NCBI GenBank assembly: GCA_036172665.1
Contig: CM069876.1
Location: 36,053,001-36,117,000, forward strand
Reading direction: 5' to 3'
Length of the DNA stretch: 64,000 bases
Origin: Prosopocoilus inquinatus
Lineage: Eukaryota; Arthropoda; Insecta; Coleoptera; Lucanidae
The position numbers were made by a program, and so were the translations under genes. Numbering within the stretch: position 1 is the stretch's first letter; the number at the start of each line of letters is the position of its first letter. The notes beneath the pieces were generated by a model. The model ran no database searches and was not told the origin of the DNA. It saw nothing but the letters and a program-made list of their open reading frames with translations. Shown here in pieces: positions 13,606-24,100 of the stretch.

Positions 13606-14146
13606 TCTTCAATATTGGCAACCATACAAACGACTGTGTTAATCGAGTTGCCTTCAGCAAGACTTCTTTTCTTATTTTCTAAAAACTCTGTTTTATTATT
13701 TTTTAAACGAACAAGTATGTTATTAAAAATAATTAATTGCTTGTAATTTTCTTAAGGTAATTCAACAATTCTCACCATAATTCACGTGATAATAAAAAAA
13801 TTAATAAATCACTAATTTTGTACATCGATTATTTCTGTTCTGAAATTAGAAACAAGTTAAATAAACATTGGGAAAGGTGCACGATCATGGTCAGTAGTGA
13901 AAGTTTTTTGATTAAAAATCAGGGAAAACCTGGAAAAGACAGAGAAGGATTCAAAGAAAATACGGTGGGAACCCAGATTAGATTCATTGCGTTCAATACG
14001 GTCAGTTAGGTCAGATAAAACGAATACAGCTTACAGCCCCGTACATTAGAGTGATTAACTGCATTCACTTTAATTAGTTAAGTCAAAAAAAAAGAAACGA
14101 ACACAGCTTGTGTGTTTCAAATTTCTTCTTGATTTGGTTACTATAG

Positions 14147-16622
14147 GTGGTCCACTGTTGAATGCGAAGCCCGAAAACAACGCCCTAAAACAAGTGGACA
14201 CCGGAAGCTTGTCCAAGATGAAAGGCAACGAGCAAGTCTCGGATGGTTCCCCGGTGGACGGCGAGCACATTTTTCATTTCTCCGAGCAGATCAGCTCGAT
14301 GGTGAAGAACAACTTGCCCACGCTCTCCATGGAGGACTCCCCGGTTGATGAGAACAACGACGATCAAGACGAGCAGAAAATATTTTCGCTCATCGAGAAC
14401 TCCAACACCTTCAACTTCAGCCAGCCCACGGTTATGAGCGTGCAGAAGATGAACGATGTCATGATGGCCATAGCGAACCTGAACAGTCTGACGAGCGCGC
14501 AAAATAAAAAGCTGGACAAGCAGAAGGTTGACTTTTTGTTTCAGCAAGAAGACAGTATCAGTTCGAATGACAGCACGGTATCCAACGATGTGCATTCGGA
14601 TTGTGATTTTGCCATCAATAGTATAGCTATGTTGCGCACCCAAAATACCACAAGTGACAGCGCAGATGATTCTGATTTCCCCCCGCATGCAGCTGACATA
14701 TTTTCATCATCCCCAGCATCGATGAATGTGATAGTGAAACACAATCAAAGTGATTTCGCTTCTATCGACAGCATCTTCAGCGGAAATGACTTTGATATTA
14801 TGGCACAGAACAAAACAACAGCAGAAGACAACGCACAATCTCAGCATAACACCACGGATGTGCCTGCGAAACAACCGGTTGTAGATGGCAAGGCATCGAA
14901 GAAACGAAAACCAGAACGAGATGAAAAACAGAAAGCCGATGGTAAAGCTTCAGACGCTAAACTCAGCTCGATTCAATCAAATATTTTAGATGATATGTTA
15001 GTCAAGGCCATGCAGAGGCAAAATACACGAACCAGAGTCTTGGCCGCTCAAAAAAAGGTCCACAAAGAAAAAAGCGAAACCACTTCATCAAGGACAAAAG
15101 AAGCTGCGAGTCAGTGCCAAGAAAAGATCCACAAAGACAAGAATGAAGAGTCTTCATCAAGGGGCATCGAAGCCGTGGGGCAGTGCCAAGAAGAAAATAT
15201 TCACAAAGAAAAAAACGAAGTAGTCACTTCACCAAGCGCAATCGAGGCTAGCCAAGAAAAGATCCAGAAAGAGAAAAATGAAGTTGCCACTTCATCGAAG
15301 ACCTTTGAAGCCCAGGAACAGAAAACTGAAGTCTCTCCTCAAATCAATGGGGTCATCAAAACCACCCCACCCGTCACTATTTTAAATAAAACATTGCCAA
15401 GCTACCCACCTCTGCTTCTGCCGAAACAAGCTGGTACACCCCCAAAATTTTCGCCCAGCAAAAACAAGGACGACCAACCACCCGTGCTCACTCCGGAAAT
15501 CCAATTAATAAAATTTAGGCCCTACGAAGACTCCCCGGGGAAAACACAATACGAAGACGTCAAAATGCAAATCACCAGCAGGGGAGATGAATTGGCCTTC
15601 CTCCAGAAACCCCGAGAGGACATGATCGATAGCATTAAGCGACGTCAGCGAAGGCCCCCGGAGAAATATGTCGACTCAGTCCTGCTGAAAGTTGAGAAGG
15701 AAACTCAGGAGGAGAAGTTCAAGGTGTTCGAGAAAAACAAGATCAAGTCTGCGCTTTCCTCCTTGGTGAAGGCGAAAGAGAAGAAGCCGAGAAAGCGCCC
15801 CGCTGAAGACGAAAGCTCGAATGACTCGAGCAAGTCGGTGAAGCTGCGAGCGAAGCTAATAGAGTGCAGTGACTACGACGAAAACACATCATCCGATGAC
15901 TTTTATAGGAACAAGCGGAAGAAAATGCTCAAGGCAAGCGAGTTGAGTGACAGCAGTGCTTCGGACACCGACTTGGAAATTAAGATACGCAAGGAACGAC
16001 GGATGACCTCGGAGGAACGAGATGCTTTGTTCTTTAAAGTACGCGATGGCAAAGATTACGAAGAGCAGAAGAAAAGTAAACCCCAACAGGACGCGGGCGG
16101 TCAAAAGCAAGTGAGGTTTAACCTGCAGCAGCCAACGTCGACAGAAATTAAACAGAAGAAAAGTAATGTCCAGGGGAAGCCCCAGCAAGATTCAGGTGGC
16201 CAGGCGAAGCCCCAGCAAGACTCAGGTGGCCAGGCGAAGCCCTCGCAAGACTCGGGTGGCCAGAAACAAGTGAGGTTTAATTTGCAGCAGCCCGTGTGTC
16301 CGTCGACTGAAACTAAATCTGAGAAGTACAAACAATACAAGAATCCGGATGCGCCGGTTAAAGGATATTATACGAGTTCTTATGCGGGGCAACAGCAGTT
16401 TCGTACGCGTCCGGATTACAGGGATCGACACATACGAGTGCCAAATGGGGGTTCCCAGAGCAGTAGGTGTCCGTCGTATCCATCGCAGCCAAATGAACAA
16501 ATCTATCGATCACGAAGCAGATCGCCTTTGATGAAGTTCGGAAACAGCAGTGAGAGAAGATCTGGCTTTCAGGACTACAGGGTATACACAAATAGTCAAG
16601 GCGTACCTTTCAGAAATAGCAG
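14147..16622 (+). CDS. Giant repeat-rich protein, penultimate large exon
   Basis: The acceptor (ttggttactatag) ends at 14146; the first two bases GT complete a Gly codon with the single G left by the exon ending at 10622. The frame runs to a TAA at 16648, but CAG|GTACTT at 16623 is a good donor that leaves two bases (AG) matching the phase of the exon at 16893. The product is polar and charged: an acidic Ser/Asp/Asn-rich first third, four repeats of a Lys/Glu/Ser motif (HKEKNE type, about 15055-15290), a Pro-rich stretch, a basic block (KRRQRRPPEKYVD, about 15634) followed by predicted helical Lys/Glu sequence, then three 30-bp minisatellite units flanked by two KQVRF motifs and an Arg/Ser-rich tail. 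No catalytic domain is recognised. Confidence 0.85.
16171..16260 (+). repeat. Coding 30-bp minisatellite, three units (KPQQDSGGQA)
   Basis: Three adjacent 30-bp copies, at 16171, 16201 and 16231, encode GKPQQDSGGQ-type decapeptides. A partial unit (PQQDAGGQ) lies near 16081. Near-identity at the DNA level implies recent expansion, unlike the older arrays in the upstream exon. The block is bracketed by the two KQVRF motifs at 16105 and 16264. Confidence 0.9.
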
Positions 16623-16892
16623 GTACTTAAAGGTTTCAAATCCTAACTAACCTTTATTTACTATATGCAATGTACAATATTATTTCAAGAGTAATTGAAT
16701 AATAATAGGTCTGTTCTTTGTACCAGAATTTCAAGTTCTGAACTGTCTAACGTAAAGTCATGCGCAGTGATGAAATTATATTTAAATTCGTGCATTGCGC
16801 TTGCTCAGTATGGATTTGAACGGTTCAAAAGTTGAAATTCTAGAGAAAGGAACGAACCTGATAATAATAGTAAAAATTTAATTAAATTCTAG

Positions 16893-17044
16893 GTCACATC
16901 CTGGGGCAAGGAACGTTGATCTGCCCACTTTACTTTCGCACTATTCACAAATCCACAGGGCGAGCAACTCTTCGACGGAGTGGAGCAAAAACGTAAGCGG
17001 AATAGGCACACCCCTTCCAAACGTCTCGTTCCAAGCTCCTCCCA
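16893..17044 (+). CDS. Giant repeat-rich protein, small 3' exon
   Basis: This is a GC-richer island after an acceptor (aattaaattctag). G at 16893 completes an AGG codon with the AG left at 16622, and 50 further codons stay open (SHPGARNVDLPTLLSHYSQ and on). It ends at CCCA followed by GTAAGT. If that donor is not used, the frame stops two codons later at TAA 17050-17052 region, giving a tail ending APPSK. The phase match with the preceding donor and the clear composition change support it as a real exon. Confidence 0.7.
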
Positions 17045-17105
17045 GTAAGTAAATAACCCCCGCCCTCCTCGAAGGATTCGAAATTCTAAACCGGAGTCCT
17101 TCCAG

Positions 17106-17137
17106 ATACCTCCAAAGATAGCAGCAAGAGAACTTGA
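17106..17137 (+). CDS. Giant repeat-rich protein, terminal coding exon
   Basis: A 61-nt intron (17045-17105) has donor GTAAGT, a branch-point-like CTAAAC at about 17086 and acceptor CCTTCCAG. The one base left at 17044 joins AT to make Asn, followed by TSKDSSKRT and TGA at 17135-17137. The four visible exons then total 13,281 nt, exactly 4,427 codons including the stop. The competing model is retention of this intron, with an in-frame stop just after 17044. Confidence 0.6.
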
Positions 17138-17410
17138 GTCTTTAATACGTCGCGTGTACAATTATTGTAAATATTTTTGTATATTCTAGATAGGGTAACA
17201 TCACAGGTTTAATTCGTCTTAGGTAGTCTGTAATATAATTAATTGCTCATTCTGCACATAAGTGTTACGATTCCTTGTCGAGTTGAATTCAAATCAGGTT
17301 ATTTATTGATTGTGATGTACGTTTCATAAGTTTGTGTATTTATTTATTGCGTAAGTTGTACATAAATTGAATTTAAGAATATGAAAAATAAACTTTTTAA
17401 CAGACTTTCT
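17138..17410 (+). other. Probable 3' UTR of the giant-protein gene
   Basis: AT-rich sequence follows the TGA at 17135. AATAAA at 17387-17392 is the only canonical polyadenylation signal before the transporter's minus-strand 3' end, so cleavage is expected at about 17405-17415. Confidence 0.55.
17387..17392 (+). terminator. Polyadenylation signal AATAAA
   Basis: Canonical hexamer about 250 nt past the predicted stop codon of the plus-strand gene. Confidence 0.6.
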
Positions 17411-17547
17411 TGTTGCTGGTGATTTCAACTTACAATTAGTTGATTTGATTGCCATCAACACTAGTCCTAGACTTTGAAGAAAAACATTTTTTTCGTACAT
17501 TAATAAAACACGCGAAAGAGAGAAATACGCTCATTTAATTTCCAATA

Positions 17548-17553
17548 TTTATT
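17548..17553 (-). terminator. Polyadenylation signal AATAAA for the POT transporter
   Basis: TTTATT on the plus strand is AATAAA on the minus strand, 365 nt past the transporter stop at 17918. It implies a 3' UTR of about 380-400 nt and a gap of only about 120 bp between the two convergent transcripts. Confidence 0.5.
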
Positions 17554-17917
17554 TACAAAGTTTTTTTTTTTTGTTTAAAATAAGACCTTACACATTACAT
17601 AAGACCTATTTACATATATGTACAGAGATAAAAAATAGGTACCGGACTATTTAATCGGAATAAAATAATATGAAACTGTTGGATATTACTAAAGAATACC
17701 TTGTTGGACGATTTAAAAATTTCCCGCCGAAAACCTGCAACCCTATTGGTTGTTTTTTTTTTTTAATTTAAGTTTGAAGTTCGTCCGCGTTATTTCATTT
17801 CGTCAAATTTAAAACAAACTAATTAATTTAAGAACAAGGTATTAGATGTGGGGGTGGCTGGTTAAAACTGTTAATTGTAAATACTCCACGGGAGTTTACT
17901 TAATATTTTTAATTAAT

Positions 17918-18103
17918 CTAAGAGCCCTTCACGTCTTTTTCATAAGCCGCGTTGTCTATTCCCTTTTTGGTCGGCATTTCTTCGGCGGCGGCTGTGTCAG
18001 ATTCACTCTCTTCTTTCTTCACGTAGGTGTAGGCCATCGCCATCAACGAGAAGATGAACATGTCCACTAACATAAGGCCGGCGTAGAGGAAGAAGTTATT
18101 TGA
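17918..18103 (-). CDS. POT transporter exon 9 (TM12, C-terminal tail, stop)
   Basis: The exon starts SNNFFLYAGL after acceptor tttcttttcag, encodes TM12 and a charged cytosolic tail, and ends GS then TAG at 17918-17920. It aligns in design with the terminal exon of the paralogue at 63494. Confidence 0.92.
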   Translation of the reverse strand, partial: SNNFFLYAGLMLVDMFIFSLMAMAYTYVKKEESESDTAAAEEMPTKKGIDNAAYEKDVKGS

Positions 18104-21100
18104 CTGAAAAGAAAAATAATTTTATTGTTTTTTTTTTTTATTTTATCAGTGTTTGTGTTGAAAATAGTCGGAACATCTTTAAATAGCAAATGAATAATAT
18201 TGATCGTGTTGAGGTTGTGACTCTGATACAACACAGATTTTAATTAAAACATGAATTTAAAAAAAAATTGTTATCGTTTTACCTCAAGTTCAAAAAATTG
18301 AGCTGATTCTATAATGACAACAATCAAGTTGCCAAACGCGGAGGTCAAAAGCCAGCAGGCTTGAAGTACCGACTTCATGCTGGTTGGGGCTTGCGAATAC
18401 GAGAACTCCAGACCTGTAATCGAAAACATGACTTCCCCCATTGTTATGATGACGTACTGAGGAATCAACCACAACATGTGGACGCTGTTCGGAGGGGTAA
18501 TTTCAAGAACTTCGATGTTCTAAAACCAAAAAAAAAGACCAGAACAATCAATTTCGATGTTTTATAGCGTTTTCGGAGAGAGTGCTTACGAAATTATCCC
18601 TCGTTTCTGCATGGACCAAGCCCACGTAGACACCCCCAAGTCTTAACTCCACCTTCTGCCTCGTTCTTCCTATCTGGATGGTGTATTCATCCGGGCGAAG
18701 TGGAAACGCCCTGCTGTTGTTGTAATACGTGAAGACTTGGCGTTCGTCAGAGCTGTCGAAAATTAAGACGGCCGTACCATCAAGGTTTTGATCATTCTCG
18801 TTAATCAATATCCTAAAATAATTCAAATTGAATTTAATTCCTTGCGCAATCAACACCCCCGATTATACTTTACCTTATCCTTGGATAACCGTTGTCCTGT
18901 TTCGCGATGTTATCTTCGAAATACCGGGCGGGCGATGTTAGATCGGCAAAGAAGTAACCGGAGGCTTCCTCTTCGTTTACTACGAAAACCCCCTCACCAG
19001 AGCCACCGCAGCTTGAATTAAAACCATAATCGAAAGTCCTGTTTCCATCGATTTTTAAGTTGATGTTTTCGCAGAAGCTTTTGCTTTCGATGCGGATTGG
19101 ATCTGGGTTGACGCCGGAAATGGAAATGTCGATCGGACATGGAAGGGGATTGTAAATTCTAAGCTGGCCGTTTCCGGCGCTCGGTAAGACTGGGTATTCG
19201 CTTTCGAGGATTAGGGAAATGCACGCGGATATGATGAAGGAAACCGCAGCGAGAGTACCACCAGCAACCAGACGTTGCAAAGGCGTCCTCAAAACCCTGA
19301 GTTTATTAAGTAGGGGATAGATGCCGTACTGGAAGACAGGGATGAGCACTAAGATCAGTAGGGGATTGACGACTTGCATTTGATCGGGGAGGATGGTGTA
19401 AAAGCCGATGTCGCCGTTCATTTTACGCGCTTGGAAAGTCCAGCCGGTGCCTTGTTGGTCAAAAAGAGCCCAAAATACTGGAAGGGGAATGTAGAGCACC
19501 AGCACCTTCAAGAGGGCCCTTACGTCATTCACCAAACGCTTGCCGAAACGCTCTTCAGAATAATCCAGCCAATGCTCTTTCTTGTCAGCTCCTTTTGATT
19601 TGACTTTGGATTTGACGGCGTGCTAGAAATATAATACATCAAAATTAATATATTTATTTTGTGGATTAAAACTCTTGGGCTTACCGAAATACACTTGCTA
19701 ACTTCAATGACCATGTTTCCTTCTGGTTTCCTAATCTTGTACAAGGGTTTTCCGAAGGCGAAGATCACTGAAACGAAGTTGATTCCTCAGGGGCTTTGTT
19801 TGATATAAAAGAAATAGAGACTTACCGATGGAAATGATCATGAGGACACCGGGGACGGCGAACGCTAGGGAATAGCAGCTGTCATCCTCGAAACAGTGGA
19901 CGTCTTCTCTGAGGATGGGCGTGATCGTGGTCGAAATCAAACTGCCCGCGTTGATGGAGAAGTAAAACATGGAGAAGAACTTGGCCAGCTGGAGGGCCTG
20001 CTGCGGAAGCCTGAATTGGTCACCTCCGAAGGCCGAAACGCACGGTTTGATACCGCCTGTGCCGATGGCTATCAGGAGAAGGCCGATCATGGAGAAGGCG
20101 ACTTGGGGGAAGTGTAACGGGGGCGCAGCGGACATGGCCAGGACTATATTTCCAACGGCGTAAATCATGGAGACGTAGAGGATCGTGTAGAATTTCCCTA
20201 ACAAACTGTCGGCTAACATAGCTCCGAAAATCGGGAAGAAATAGACCAGCATGGTGAAGGTGTGGTAGATGACTTTTGCATCTGGTTCGCTGAAGAGCAG
20301 GATGTCCACCAGATACAAACTGAGAATGGCTGAAAGAATCGAAATCTTCAATGCAAAGTAACATGATAATCCCAAAAACTTTTTCGGATTAAGGTCGTAG
20401 TTATTAAAAGAAAAAATCGCAAACTCCTCAACTATATCGGTTAAGAAATGGAGGAAGTTCTGAAGATGCTGTCAACCGAAACAGCGCATGCCTGAAGAAG
20501 CCGGCAATCCAACTCCAAGAAACGTTGAGGAGTTTGTGATTTTGAAGGCCTTTCATTTGGTTTGCTCGGCATAGCAGTTCCTGATTATAGTGAATGGTTC
20601 GAAACGTCAAAAGCATTTGGCGCTGTTAAAATCGATCATTATTTCGTTGATCAATTGATTTTGACGGTTTCAATCTAATCAGAAATGCTGCACGAATATT
20701 TAAACTCATTAAGAAGTAATCGAAAATCCAAGGTCCAATCTTTTCACCTCCTTTTAAATTTATCTGCCCCATAAAATCCTTGGGGACAATTGTATTGACA
20801 ATGGTTTCCGAAGATGTTTCAAGGCAGATAAATTCAAACAAGGAAGTTAAAAGATCGAGCCTTTATTTAATATTCTTTACACCCTGTATAATTATTTTTA
20901 AATAAAATTCTCTCCACGTACAAGAATTACACAGAGCAATGGTAACTAGATATGTACGTAGGCTACCTGTTTATAATTATTATGCAATCAATTCAATGAA
21001 ACTGTGTCAAGGTTCGATAAAATTGATCATTGCATTAGGATTCATTTTTATTTTAAGTCTCGTAAAATTTTCCGCCAAATTTTAATCTGGTTTTTAAAGT

Positions 21101-24100
21101 TTGCGTAATCCCGAACGGCTGCGCAATTTAATGATTGAAAACAGGTTCCCAACTTCAACTTCTTACATCATCATGATCGTGGTACTTACTTCGCATTCCA
21201 TAGTAACTGAACCTCTCGCAAAATTCATTGCTGATTATGAAGAACACCGATTTCGGATAGGGATATTTCTGAAACAAAACGAGAAAAACGAATTAGAATT
21301 AAGTGTGCACGTAAAAATATTATAAAGAAACCGTCTATCGAAAATAGAACGAAAACCTCTTCGTCTTACTTTTTCTGTGCTTAATGTTTTATCTATCGGA
21401 GTCTTTGATGTCTCTTCAGCGGTAGCAAAGTGATGGTGAAACATTTTGGTGTCATAATAATTTAGGTGTGAAACATAATTTAGGACCCACTGTTTCGGCT
21501 GATTTTGACTTGATACAGTTGATAACTGTCAATTTAAAATAAGACTTTTAACGAGTGGGAAATAAGTCAAAATATTAAAAGATCTGAGAGGGATGGAAGT
21601 GAAGACTTGAAAAGACGAAGCAAAAGATGGGAAAAAATCGAAGGAAATTTGTAACGAAACTTGGAAATGTGGACAAATGAAATGAAGGTAAAGACAGGAA
21701 AGCGACATTAAAATAAAGGAGGGAGTGATTCAATCCCTAAAATGGATTGAGTAGGTCTTAGAACTTCCAAGTCTTTTTGGAGATGCGAAGTTAACATGTT
21801 TATTTAACATTATCATTCATCGTCGAGGTATTTTGACCAGTTTAGAAAGTGATAACTGTCAATTAAAAACAAAAATTTTAATTACAGGTTTTAACGAGTG
21901 AGAAGTCAAAAGGTGGTCAAAATCCAAACCCAAAATCGAGATTGTTGGCCAAGCTATTAAAGATCAGAGAGGGATAGAAGTGAAGACGGAAAGACAAAAC
22001 AAACGATGGGAAGATTGACGTCGTTGTAATAATAATTTGAAAAACGAACAAAAGAAAACAGATATTAAAACAAAAAGAGTGGCTTCGATTCCTCAAATTG
22101 GATGAAGTAATTTTGACTACCTGCATATTTGTCATTTTAATTTAAATACGGCGTCTTCGCAAATAGTTGAGAACCATGTGATACATAGGCAACCGAATAT
22201 ACTCCGGTCAGAAAAAAAATCTGAAACGTGGACTTCGCAATGGAAATTGTTAATTAATTAGTTTACTTTCGTAATCAAGTTTGCGAGACGTCAAGTATGT
22301 ATGTAATAAAATCATATTTTTAACTCATTTCTAAAGTGTTTTATTTATTTCATATCCTGTCTGTAATTAATTAGTAGTAAAGTAGTGTTGCTCTTAAAGT
22401 CCGTACGATATGGTAATGTTTTTTGTATAAAATTTGTCAACAACTGACAGAGAAGAGTCGAATTAACCAATGAACATTCACTATGATAACCTATCTCTGT
22501 CACAAAAAATTACACGGGGCGTATGGCTCTAATAGGCAAGCGAAAAAAAAATATTTAATTTTTAATTTAAAATAGTAATCACGTAATTAATAGTGAAACG
22601 TCAATTTTTAACGAAACTATACTACGTTTGATAGATTTTCGATAATGATTTCGCCTATTAATTTTTTTGTTGAAATATGCATGTTTTTCATCATCCATTC
22701 ATCATTCCTTGCTTCATTTATTCTTTAGTAATGAATTGAAACTCAAACAATTTTTAGTGTTGCCAATTCTACGGTTCTTCGACAGCTAAACCACAGACCC
22801 AAACAGATTCTTTTTATTCAAGACTTGCTGCCAAATCTATAGATGGCAATTTTTTTTCAATAATCGATTAATTGGTTGTCATAATCGCGACATGATTATA
22901 ATCGAAAGAAATTAATCGATTAATGGATTAATTAGGTAAACAATTAACTGCAATTAATCGCACAAACAGAAACAATAAAACCTAGTAATAAATATTATAA
23001 AAATGAACAACAGGACTGTGTTAACAACTAAGGTGACCTTTTTACATATATATATATATATATATATATTTTTTTTGAAAAGTGAAAAATAAGAAATTGG
23101 TAAATTTTAAGGTATTAACGTTGCAACCTAACTTCTGACTTTAAAACCTCAATTACTCTAAAACAGTTGAGTTTATTGAAATGCAATAAGAGAGCCCTTT
23201 TTGTGTCAAATAATTTAAAAAATATTTCCTTCATAAATTTGTATGTAAAAAATAAAAATTGTACCCTTATAAAAGTACCCTTTAAAAAGGTTGGAGGATC
23301 TGACAAATGTGTCGTTAATGTGCACTTAGGTGCCTTATATCTGTTTGTTTAAATATTAGTTTTAGTAGTTTCAGGGCTTATAATTCCCCTATTTTTCATT
23401 TTTGGAAAAAGTATATAAAAAGGTGACCTCATTTTTTTGATGCTCTATTCACACTGAAACTATCAGGAGACATTTCTGAATCATGGTGTATATTGGAAAA
23501 AAAACATCGGTGCAATCAAATGTCTGGAATATCCACAAATCAACAGTTCACCATTGTTTTACTTTTTAGTATCTGTTGTATTGTATACACTGGAGTTCTA
23601 TGTACTTGAAAGGAACTTAATTCAGCGACAACAGGGCAAAGTAATTTGACCCTACACAGGGTTGGAAAGTTTAAAACATAGTGTTTAAAACGCCGAATTA
23701 AAAATATACCTGTTTATCTATTTTAAACATGTTTTTTTTTGCTATTGTTTTAAATTCATTTTTTGTAATTTTAAGCTAAAAAAGAACACTTTTGATATAT
23801 GTGCTTTATTCTTATGTTTTAAACATGCTTTTTTTGTTAATGATTCAAATTCATTTTTTTAGTTTTAAGCTAAAAAAGAACACTTTTGCTATAAGTGTTT
23901 TATTTTTGCAACGTAATACTGTGTAACCGGAAGCTAATTGTTTAGGGTCGGTATTTCACTCACAGATTAACTTTAAACTTTAGTTTATTCCAATATAAAT
24001 TGTTTTAATAATTGTAGACAATGCTGATGACATGATGACTACACTGTAGCTCTGATTTGATCTAAATTTGAATTGCATTAGATTGATTATAATCAATTCA

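Larger units (their letters stand above)
10623..14146 (+). other. Intron of the giant-protein gene
   Basis: The intron is defined by donor CTCG|GTAAGT at 10623 and acceptor ctatag ending at 14146, with matching phase. It contains short palindromes around 10826-10890 (two related inverted repeats based on CCTGTAAAATTTTACAGG), a hAT-type element at 11420-13605 with a MITE at its left end, and otherwise AT-rich sequence with no credible exon. Confidence 0.8.
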
